6,320 nt of DNA from Thermococcus sp. (GCA_026987155.1 JALSNG010000107.1:1-6320); one strand, 5' to 3'; numbered from the stretch's first letter, positions 1 to 4,700 are shown. Notes: a model not told the origin generated them from the sequence alone. Numbers and translations are program-made.

Positions 1-101
1 TGGCAGTCTTCTGCCTGCCGGGAAGCCTCGGCGCGGCGAAGACAGGGGTCAAGATTGTCCTGAATGAGGCTGGCCACGTCCTCAAGCACGGGAGGGAGTG
101 A
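1..101 (+). CDS. moaB: C-terminal end of a MoaB/MogA-like molybdopterin biosynthesis protein (5' partial)
   Basis: Only the last 32 codons are present (first whole codon at 3, TGA at 99-101). The readable tail contains VFCLPGS followed by a helix (GAAKTGVKIVLNEAGHVLKH). This fits the end of the MoaB/MogA fold, where a LPGS loop near the C-terminus contributes to the molybdopterin-binding pocket. In the family these proteins adenylylate molybdopterin, giving MPT-AMP for MoeA. Only 1 nt separates the stop from the moeA ATG, so the two genes almost certainly share an mRNA, and the moeA Shine-Dalgarno lies inside this gene. The short LPGS segment also occurs in MoeA-type domains, so the assignment rests on the motif, the helical tail and the adjacent moeA. 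The N-terminal part and promoter are outside the window. Confidence 0.72.
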   Translation, partial: AVFCLPGSLGAAKTGVKIVLNEAGHVLKHGRE

Positions 102-102
102 A

Positions 103-1293
103 ATGAGGGAGTTCAAGCGCTTAACACCCTACCGCGAAGCTCTAAGGCTACTCCTCGATGATTTAAGCGAAGTTGACGAAGTCGAAGAAATTCCACTGAA
201 AGAGGCGCTCGGAAGGGTCTTGGCCGAGGACGTCGCTTCGCCGATAGACAGTCCGCCCTTTGACCGCTCCGCCGTTGATGGCTACGCTCTCCGCGCGGAG
301 GACACGTTTTCGGCGAGGGAGTACAGCCCGGTTGAGCTGAGGGTTATAGATGAGATAGTCGCCGGCGAGGAGAGCAAAGCCAAGGTGGAATCCGGCACAG
401 CGGTAAAGCTCATGACAGGCTCAAAGATGCCGGAGGGAGCAAATGCCGTTCTGATGCAGGAGATGGCTGAGCGTGAGGGGGACATTATAAGGGTCCTCCG
501 ACCTGTTGCTCCCGGACAAAACGTGGCCTTTAAAGGAGAGGACGTAAAGAAAGGCGAGATAATCCTGGGGAAGGGGCAGGTTCTAAGGCCGCAGGACTTA
601 GCGCTCCTAAAGGGCATCGGCTTCAAAACCGTTAAGGTCAAGAGAAAGCCCCGCGTCGGGATAATAGTTACCGGCGACGAGCTTATCGAAGAACTCAATG
701 AGGAAGCGTTGAAAGCAGGCAAAATTCTTGAGAGCAACTCTGTGATGCTCGAAAGCCTCGTGAGGAAGTACTTCGGCGAGCCAGTCTTTTACGGAGTCTT
801 TCCTGACGACGAGGAAAAGATACAGAGCACGATAGAGAAAGCCAAAACCGAGTGCGACCTAGTTCTCGTTACCGGCGGCTCGGCATTCGGGGAGAAGGAC
901 TTTGCCCACAAGTTCGTTAAGCTTCTCTTCCACGGCACGACGATAAAGCCCGGAAGGCCAGTAGGCTACGGCGAGAGGGTCTTCATAATGAGCGGTTACC
1001 CGGTAGCTGTCTTCGCCCAGTTCCACCTCTACGTCAAGCACGCCCTGGCAAAGCTCGTCGGTGCCAAGAACTACGAGGTTCGCGTTAAAGCAACGCTCGC
1101 CGAGAGAATTCCAAGCCAGCTCGGAAGGCACGAGTTCGTGAAAGTGTGGTACGAGAACGGCAAGGCAAGGCCGATTAAGAAGAAGGGCAGCGGGATAATA
1201 AGTTCGCTCGTGGAGAGCAACGGGTACATAGAGATCCCAGAGGACAGCGAGGGATATTTAGAGGGGAACGTCGTCATCGTCGTCCTTTATTAA
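103..1293 (+). CDS. moeA: Molybdopterin/tungstopterin molybdenumtransferase MoeA (396 aa)
   Basis: MoeA inserts the metal (in Thermococcales usually tungsten) into adenylylated molybdopterin, in the cytoplasm. The sequence is full length for the family. It shows PFDRSAVDGYA (residues 52-62, Asp59 being the conserved acidic residue), MTGSKMPEGANAV (104-116), the PGQNVAFKGEDV signature (137-148), TGDEL (190-194) and VTGGSAFGEKD (256-266) in the MoaB-like domain, and KPGRP (282-286). Where many MoeA proteins have a GLPGNPVS-type loop, this one has SGYPVAVFAQF (297-307). To my recollection this is the form of one of the two Pyrococcus MoeA paralogues (the P. horikoshii structure 1WU2 has very similar text). 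The ATG at 103 is chosen over an in-frame ATG at 64 because GGAGG (91-95) sits 7 nt before it and MREFKRLTPYREAL is the usual MoeA N-terminus; the earlier ATG lies inside moaB. The 3' end overlaps the convergent small gene by 36 bp. Confidence 0.95.
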   Translation: MREFKRLTPYREALRLLLDDLSEVDEVEEIPLKEALGRVLAEDVASPIDSPPFDRSAVDGYALRAEDTFSAREYSPVELRVIDEIVAGEESKAKVESGTAVKLMTGSKMPEGANAVLMQEMAEREGDIIRVLRPVAPGQNVAFKGEDVKKGEIILGKGQVLRPQDLALLKGIGFKTVKVKRKPRVGIIVTGDELIEELNEEALKAGKILESNSVMLESLVRKYFGEPVFYGVFPDDEEKIQSTIEKAKTECDLVLVTGGSAFGEKDFAHKFVKLLFHGTTIKPGRPVGYGERVFIMSGYPVAVFAQFHLYVKHALAKLVGAKNYEVRVKATLAERIPSQLGRHEFVKVWYENGKARPIKKKGSGIISSLVESNGYIEIPEDSEGYLEGNVVIVVLY

Positions 1294-1485
1294 CTCCTCT
1301 TTTTTGGGCTTTTTGATTATAGGCTTAACTTCTTCCGGAACTTCCTCGCTGAGTAAGTTCTCCACTAATTCAATCACTTCAAGCTTCTCTTTTTTCTTCT
1401 CTTCCATAACCTCCATCAAGTACCCCGGTTTGTTCCAGGGCAGTATCTCCTCCACAGGGTCCTTTTTGTCTTTCTTTTCCTCCAC
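1258..1485 (-). CDS. Small highly charged protein of unknown function (75 aa), downstream of the H/ACA RNA
   Basis: I do not recognise this protein. It is 75 aa, dominated by Lys/Glu/Asp, with a basic-acidic N-terminus (MEEKKDKKDP), one Trp in LPWNKPG (residues 15-21), a probable amphipathic helix (about 22-47), a KPIIKKPKK segment (54-62) and a C-terminal tail with five consecutive Asp. There is no signal peptide or membrane segment, and much of it may be disordered. Support for a real gene is the GTG start at 1485 preceded by AGGTGAG (1497-1491) at 5 nt spacing, a good match to the archaeal anti-Shine-Dalgarno, and an open frame flush with the end of the structured RNA. No promoter is visible between the RNA and this gene, so it is probably read from the RNA's promoter. 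The final 36 bp are antisense to the moeA 3' end, where the Asp tail mirrors the Val/Ile-rich moeA C-terminus. It could still be a fortuitous frame. Confidence 0.6.
   Translation of the reverse strand: MEEKKDKKDPVEEILPWNKPGYLMEVMEEKKKEKLEVIELVENLLSEEVPEEVKPIIKKPKKEELIKDDDDDVPL
1298..1314 (+). terminator. Probable U-rich terminator of the moaB-moeA transcript
   Basis: Starting 5 nt after the moeA stop the plus strand has CTCTTTTTTGGGCTTTTT, with two runs of six and five T (1300-1305, 1310-1314). Archaeal RNA polymerase stops at such U-tracts without needing a hairpin. The same bases encode Lys-rich codons of the opposing small gene, so part of the T-richness could be coding constraint. Confidence 0.55.
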
Positions 1486-1490
1486 GTTGT

Positions 1491-1497
1491 CTCACCT
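1491..1497 (-). promoter_or_regulatory. Shine-Dalgarno site for the small charged-protein gene
   Basis: Read on the minus strand the sequence is AGGTGAG, complementary to the UCACCU at the 3' end of archaeal 16S rRNA, and it lies 5 nt before the GTG start. It decides in favour of GTG 1485 as the start and in favour of this frame being translated. It begins about 9 nt after the predicted 3' end of the H/ACA RNA and 1 nt after the inverted repeat at 1498-1515. Confidence 0.6.
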
Positions 1498-1515
1498 GGC
1501 CATTGGAGTGTGGCC
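1498..1515 (-). repeat. Short inverted repeat at the end of the H/ACA RNA, next to the ribosome binding site
   Basis: On the minus strand GGCCA (1515-1511) and UGGCC (1502-1498) can form a 5-bp hairpin with an 8-nt loop. It uses three bases of the lower stem of H/ACA hairpin III and the first base of its ACA box, so it cannot form at the same time as a complete hairpin III. It ends one base before the Shine-Dalgarno site. It may mark the processing junction between RNA and mRNA, but a 5-bp repeat can arise by chance. Confidence 0.35.
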
Positions 1516-1718
1516 CGCCCGTAACCCCCGCCCCCATCGATGCCTCACGGCGTACTTGGGCGGGGTAACCCAGGCGGGCTCCTGTACCCGGTCTGGGTTT
1601 CCCACGGTCATGGTGCTCCGGAACTCGGAAGGCCCTCCCGCGGGGACCTCGCTGAGACCGGGCTGTCGCCCCCACATCGCCCCCCGGTTCATTCTCCCCG
1701 GGGTCCTCGCGCAGGGGC
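1506..1718 (-). ncRNA. Three-hairpin archaeal box H/ACA guide RNA (rRNA pseudouridylation)
   Basis: About 213 nt, roughly 71 % GC by hand count. The RNA starts about 26 nt from the centre of a TATA box, at its first stem. Hairpin I: lower stem 1718-1713/1673-1668, 6-bp upper stem 1703-1698/1687-1682 capped by a loop of kink-loop form (GGA-GAAU-GAA, 1697-1688), then G and ACA (1666-1664). Hairpin II: lower stem 1662-1655/1594-1587 (8 bp, perfect), upper stem 1644-1639/1606-1601 with GGA (1638-1636) and GAC (1609-1607) placed as a kink-turn, then U and ACA (1585-1583). Hairpin III: lower stem 1579-1573/1519-1513, upper stem 1565-1558/1533-1526, a GCC-GUGA-GGC tip, then C and ACA (1511-1509). 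The upper stem to ACA distance is 14-15 nt in all three, matching the family rule. Pocket III (GUUACG with GUUA) fits 23S CGUAAC-U-A-UAAC, i.e. E. coli U1915. Pocket II (AACCC with GGUC) fits GGGUU-U-A-GACC, i.e. U2586. No target was found for I. Partners would be L7Ae, Cbf5, Nop10 and Gar1. The kink motif of hairpin III is not canonical. The exact 3' end is inferred as 3 nt after the last ACA. Confidence 0.85.
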
Positions 1719-1739
1719 ATTAATCTCTGTGAATTCCAG

Positions 1740-1748
1740 ATATATAAA
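1740..1748 (-). promoter_or_regulatory. TATA box of the H/ACA RNA (and probably the small gene behind it)
   Basis: On the minus strand TTTATATAT is a near-consensus archaeal TATA box. Its centre (about 1744) is 26 nt from G1718, exactly where the first stem of the RNA begins. The bases just upstream (GGACACG) are only a weak BRE. The box is nearly palindromic, so plus-strand use is conceivable, but on that strand it would be about 100 nt ahead of the next gene, which has its own TATA box. Confidence 0.75.
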
Positions 1749-1797
1749 CGTGTCCCCAAAGGTTGTTACCCCTGGTTTGGCCTTTGATTGTATAGTT

Positions 1798-1818
1798 GCC
1801 AAAACCTATTTATTTTAA
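1798..1818 (+). promoter_or_regulatory. Promoter of the HD phosphohydrolase gene
   Basis: The purine-rich stretch GCCAAAACC (1798-1806) resembles a BRE and is followed by TATTTATTTTAA (1807-1818). A start about 26 nt downstream of the TATA centre would fall near 1836, giving a very short leader with the Shine-Dalgarno GGTGG (1837-1841) just ahead of the ATG at 1847. Confidence 0.6.
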
Positions 1819-1846
1819 GTCAACACACATTCAAGCGGTGGAAAAC

Positions 1847-3097
1847 ATGGTGGGAAAGATAATCCACGATGGCATCCATGGTAGCATGAAACTCAGCGGT
1901 TTAATTTTGGATCTGGTGAAAACGCCCGAATTTCAGCGATTGAGGAGCATCAAGCAACTTGGTCTCGCTTACCTTGTCTATCCTGGTGCCAACCATTCAC
2001 GCTTTGAGCATTCACTGGGTGCATGGCACGTGGCCAGCAGACTCTCCCAGGAGGTGGGACTGAATGCCGACGAGAGCATGCTCCTGCAGGTCGGGGCTTT
2101 GCTCCACGATATCGGACACGGACCTTTCAGCCACACTTTTGAGAGCATATACAAGCACTACGTAAAAGAGCACGACCACATGCGGCTTGGGAAGGACATA
2201 ATACTCGGAAAAATAGACATTACTGAGAGTGATAACGGAGGGAAAATCCCCGAAATAATTGAGAGTTATTCCTACGACTTTGGACCCAAGAATGTTGCCG
2301 AACTCATACTCGGCCACTCTGAGAAAAGGTACCTCGGGCAGATGCTCCATGGGGATGTTGACGTTGATCAGATAGATTACCTCATAAGGGACGCCCATTA
2401 CACCGGCGTTGCACATGGAATCATAGATCTTGAGAGACTTTTGAAAGTTCTAAAGATTTACAACGGGGAACTCGTAGTTGACGAGAAAGGTGTAGAAGCC
2501 GTTGAAGGGATGATGGTAGCGAGATCACTAATGTACTCCAGGGTTTACTTCCACCACACCGTGAAAATAGCGGAAGGTATGCTCACGAGAGCCCTCGAAT
2601 TTGCGATGGAGGAAGGTTACCTCTGGGACTTCTGGAAAATGACCGACTGCAGGGTCTTCGTTGAACTCGAAGACCTTGAAGGCCTTCCAGGGGAAATGGT
2701 GAGGCGGGTAAAATATAGGGAACTCTATAAGGCGGCCGTGCTTGCGAGTGCTGACGAGCTTAGTGGTGAGGAAAAGAAAGAACTGTTGAGCGCATACAGA
2801 AACGTACGGAAAAGGCAGGAAATAGAGAGAAACCTCGCGGATGCCGTGGGAGCCCGGGAAGGAGAGGTTATCCTCGAGTTTAGCATAGCGGACCTCATGC
2901 TCAGCGAGCCTCGGTTGAAGGCCACCGAGATAAACGTTCTATTGGGTAATGGGGGAACCCAACCGTTAACCAAGGTCACACCACTTGCCAACGCCCTGAA
3001 AAGACGACAGACCCCGAGGTGGGCTGTACTTATAGCCGCTCCACAGGAGTACGTAAAAAAACTCCGCGAAAACTGGAAGAAAGTGCTATTCAGCTAA
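1847..3097 (+). CDS. SAMHD1/dGTPase-like HD-domain phosphohydrolase (416 aa)
   Basis: This is a metal-dependent HD-superfamily hydrolase of the COG1078 type; relatives cleave dNTPs to nucleoside and triphosphate. Metal-site residues are readable in order: RFEHSLG (52-58, His55), LLHDIGHGPFSH (85-96, His87-Asp88) and GDVDVDQIDYLIRD (169-182, Asp174). They align with His167, His206/Asp207 and Asp311 of human SAMHD1, whose flanking text (RFEHSLG, HDxGHGPFSH, DVDxxDYxxRD) is strikingly similar. The HD core fills about residues 25-250. The remaining roughly 165 residues form an accessory C-terminal region with no motif I recognise. The start ATG is set by GGTGG 5 nt upstream and the MVGKIIHDGIHG opening typical of the family; longer readings run into the promoter. 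Cytosolic, no signal or membrane segment. It is a single-gene unit, convergent with the regulator and overlapping it by 12 bp. dNTP hydrolysis is inferred; the true substrate could be another nucleotide. Confidence 0.88.
   Translation: MVGKIIHDGIHGSMKLSGLILDLVKTPEFQRLRSIKQLGLAYLVYPGANHSRFEHSLGAWHVASRLSQEVGLNADESMLLQVGALLHDIGHGPFSHTFESIYKHYVKEHDHMRLGKDIILGKIDITESDNGGKIPEIIESYSYDFGPKNVAELILGHSEKRYLGQMLHGDVDVDQIDYLIRDAHYTGVAHGIIDLERLLKVLKIYNGELVVDEKGVEAVEGMMVARSLMYSRVYFHHTVKIAEGMLTRALEFAMEEGYLWDFWKMTDCRVFVELEDLEGLPGEMVRRVKYRELYKAAVLASADELSGEEKKELLSAYRNVRKRQEIERNLADAVGAREGEVILEFSIADLMLSEPRLKATEINVLLGNGGTQPLTKVTPLANALKRRQTPRWAVLIAAPQEYVKKLRENWKKVLFS
3055..3061 (-). terminator. Probable U-tract terminator of the HTH regulator gene
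   Basis: The plus strand carries seven consecutive A, so the regulator's transcript has a U7 run starting 24 nt after its stop codon. It lies inside the coding part of the convergent HD gene (Lys-Lys codons), so it may be incidental. Confidence 0.45.
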
Positions 3098-4045
3098 CAA
3101 CCGCCTCTTTATCTCTTTTTTAAGGTCTTCAATTAGCGCTATAAGCTCATCAGCGTCCCTCACCTCCTCAAGACTTTTCTTGGGTATCAGTGGAACATCT
3201 TCCACAATTTCAGTCCTTGTTCGCTGAAGTATAAAAACGCCCTCGCTGTTTACTACCTTGCCCACTTCCGCAACCATTTCGGCCCTACGCACTGTTGAGC
3301 GCGTTTTTTTCTCATCTATTCCCGTGAGAATCTTGAATTCGTTTTCCTTGGAAATCGCGTTAAAAGGAGCCCTCTTTACCTTTACCACCCCAAGACCGAG
3401 GTGCCTCAACCTCTCGAAGATTTCCCTCTCAAGGGGTGTCTCGGGAACCACGTCAAGCTTCGCTTCAACCCTTGAGTGAAGAACGTCGAGGGGCTCCGCA
3501 AGGGGTTCATCGAAGAGTTCTTCAAGCCTAACCGCCACGTCGAGTGAGACCGCCTGCTCTCCTTTCTCATAGTTCAGAATGCTCTTTCTTGAGACGCCCA
3601 AGATACGTGCGAGTTCGTTAACTGAATACCCATGCTTTTCCCTAAGTTCTCTCAGGAGCTTGCCGTTTATCCTTACGTAAAACCCGCCCCTTTCGGCAAA
3701 GATCGCTGGCAACTCGCTCTCCGCAATCACATGGTATAAAGTCTCTGGACTTAGAGCATACACACCAAATCTCTCGTAAACAACCCCCTCTTCCAGTTCG
3801 GAGTTCTTGGTTCTGAGCCCGACGATTAGGGGAGAGGCCTTAAAGAAGCTTGCCAGCCTTTTCAAATCCTCAGCCTGCTCCTCGGTAACGGTGTCTATGT
3901 TGACAACTACCTTAATGAAAAGAAGCAGGAAAAGCCCGCTCGCAACTATCTCAAAGCATGAACCCCTAAGATCCAGGCGAGCGGTTTTATAGCCCGTGCT
4001 CCTCAGTATGGCTTCAACGGTTCGGATTAATTTTTCCCTCTCCAT
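3086..4045 (-). CDS. COG1395-type archaeal HTH (XRE-like) transcriptional regulator (319 aa)
   Basis: A putative DNA-binding regulator of a family widespread in euryarchaea (to my memory annotated as 'putative HTH-type transcriptional regulatory protein', with a T. kodakarensis member TK0539). The N-terminal part (about 1-120) resembles a nuclease-like alpha/beta domain with a hydrophobic strand SGLFLLLFIKVVVNID (36-51); no catalytic set is evident. An XRE-type helix-turn-helix follows (about 129-182): LLRELREKHGYSVNELARILGVS, then recognition-helix text RKSILNYEKG (153-162). The last 130 residues hold a second alpha/beta region and a Lys/Glu-rich helical end (DLKKEIKRR). An in-frame GTG at 4063 was rejected: the TATA box at 4068-4076 predicts transcription from about 4046, next to ATG 4045. 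There is no Shine-Dalgarno, so the mRNA is probably leaderless. It is divergent from the acetyltransferase and may control it or itself. The target is unknown. Confidence 0.85.
   Translation of the reverse strand: MEREKLIRTVEAILRSTGYKTARLDLRGSCFEIVASGLFLLLFIKVVVNIDTVTEEQAEDLKRLASFFKASPLIVGLRTKNSELEEGVVYERFGVYALSPETLYHVIAESELPAIFAERGGFYVRINGKLLRELREKHGYSVNELARILGVSRKSILNYEKGEQAVSLDVAVRLEELFDEPLAEPLDVLHSRVEAKLDVVPETPLEREIFERLRHLGLGVVKVKRAPFNAISKENEFKILTGIDEKKTRSTVRRAEMVAEVGKVVNSEGVFILQRTRTEIVEDVPLIPKKSLEEVRDADELIALIEDLKKEIKRRLLAE
3116..3121 (+). terminator. Probable U-tract terminator of the HD phosphohydrolase gene
   Basis: Six T (in ATCTCTTTTTTAAGG) begin 18 nt after the HD gene stop, preceded by another short pyrimidine-rich stretch (CCTCTTTATC). 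It sits inside the 3' end of the opposing regulator gene, where it is read as Lys codons. Together with the U7 run of the other strand, each convergent gene would terminate within its neighbour. Confidence 0.5.
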
Positions 4046-4049
4046 CAGA

Positions 4050-4057
4050 TTTAAATA
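4050..4057 (+). promoter_or_regulatory. TATA box of the GNAT acetyltransferase gene
   Basis: TTTAAATA, centred near 4053, predicts a start near 4080, just ahead of AGGTG (4081-4085), which lies 5 nt before the ATG at 4091. The stronger-looking TATATAAA at 4071-4076 is too close to this ATG (18 nt) to serve the plus strand and is better assigned to the divergent gene. Confidence 0.6.
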
Positions 4058-4067
4058 GAACACTCGG

Positions 4068-4076
4068 TTATATAAA
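4068..4076 (-). promoter_or_regulatory. TATA box of the HTH regulator gene
   Basis: On the minus strand TTTATATAA, preceded by CTTAAG as a weak BRE. Its centre (4072) is 26-27 nt from ATG 4045, so the regulator mRNA is predicted to begin at or one base before its start codon. The box lies inside the promoter-to-start interval of the divergent acetyltransferase gene, so the two promoters interlock. Confidence 0.7.
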
Positions 4077-4090
4077 CTTAAGGTGCGACC

Positions 4091-4657
4091 ATGAGGGCCA
4101 TCATCCTGAGGGGAAAGAAGGTATCCCTATCCATCCCAACGGTAGAAGATGTAAAGCGTGCCTGGATCTGGTGGAACGACAGAAGGGTGAGAAAGCACCT
4201 GACTTCCCCCGGAGAGATATTCTTCTACGAGGAAGAAATGGCCTGGTATGATACTCTCAAAAAGGAAAAAGAGAAAGAAAAGGTCTTCTCGATAATAGAA
4301 AATTCCTCGAAGTCCTTCGTGGGGTTGATCGGCCTCCACAAAATCGACCGATACAATGAACATGCCGAGTTGGGGTACTTCGTTGGTCCAGAATATTGGG
4401 GCCATGGTTTTGCCACAGAGGCCGTGGGACTTGCCCTTGAGTACGCCTTCATATGGTTAAAGCTGGGTAAGATCTACGCCCATGTCTTCGAGACTAACCT
4501 TCCTTCGATAAGGGTTCTGGAAAAGAATGGATTCCAGCTCGCAGGACGACTGAGGAGGCACCAATACGTTCCAGGAGAAGGCTTTGTTGATGTCCTGATC
4601 TATGAGAGGTTCCCGGGGGAGCAAACACGTCAGAACTATGTCCGCAGATACCCATGA
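4091..4657 (+). CDS. GNAT-family N-acetyltransferase, RimJ/RimL-like (188 aa)
   Basis: An acetyl-CoA-dependent N-acetyltransferase of the GNAT_3 (RimJ/RimL/SpeG-like) type; length and organisation are normal. The opening LRGKKVSLSIPTVEDVKRAWIWWND (6-30) is the usual first strand and helix. Motif A is AELGYFVGPEYWGHGFATEAV (92-112), with the pyrophosphate-binding YWGHGFA loop (R/QxxGxG/A class). Motif B is HVFETNLPSIRVLEKNGF (131-148), followed by GRLRRHQYV and DVLIYERF. Family members acetylate protein N-termini, polyamines, aminoglycosides or cell-wall precursors; nothing here specifies the substrate. It has its own promoter and Shine-Dalgarno, facing away from the regulator. The stop (4655-4657) shares bases with an in-frame ATG of the downstream open frame, but tiaS is judged to start 78 nt later. 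A local regulator-target pair with the divergent HTH gene is possible, not shown. Confidence 0.88.
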   Translation: MRAIILRGKKVSLSIPTVEDVKRAWIWWNDRRVRKHLTSPGEIFFYEEEMAWYDTLKKEKEKEKVFSIIENSSKSFVGLIGLHKIDRYNEHAELGYFVGPEYWGHGFATEAVGLALEYAFIWLKLGKIYAHVFETNLPSIRVLEKNGFQLAGRLRRHQYVPGEGFVDVLIYERFPGEQTRQNYVRRYP

Positions 4658-4700
4658 AACGGCCCCGCAGAAAACAACCGAATGAGTGTGAGAAAAGGCG

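Noticed and set aside
64..102. Earlier in-frame ATG for moeA
   Set aside because: It lies inside moaB, lacks a Shine-Dalgarno, and would add 13 residues that are just moaB read in another frame. GGAGG and the family N-terminus favour 103.
859..1131. Minus-strand open frame inside moeA
   Set aside because: It is a shadow of the GC-periodic moeA codons with no ribosome binding site or promoter and no family resemblance.
1506..1718. Box C/D guide RNA
   Set aside because: No RUGAUGA and CUGA pair with proper spacing exists on the transcribed strand; the L7Ae-type motifs sit at hairpin tips as in H/ACA RNAs.
1491..1720. Signal recognition particle (7S) RNA or RNase P RNA as the identity of the GC-rich segment
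   Set aside because: Neither the SRP helix-8 signature (GGAAGG...AGCAG with the GUAAC/AUGCC parts in order) nor the RNase P signature GAGGAAAGUCC is present on either strand, while three ACA-terminated hairpins explain the whole segment.
1486..1723. A riboswitch or structured 5' leader controlling the small charged-protein gene
   Set aside because: No known aptamer is recognisable, and the H/ACA module spacing, kink motifs and rRNA complementarity account for the structure. Coupling to the downstream gene is kept only as a hypothesis.
1304..1818. Long open frames on both strands through the GC-rich region, translating to Pro/Gly/Arg-rich sequence
   Set aside because: Their composition is unlike every real protein here, they have no ribosome binding sites, and they cross the stems of the guide RNA. 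They are open only because of high GC content.
4046..4063. GTG start for the HTH regulator six codons upstream
   Set aside because: It is upstream of the predicted transcription start set by the TATA box at 4068-4076, and the added residues come from AT-rich promoter sequence.
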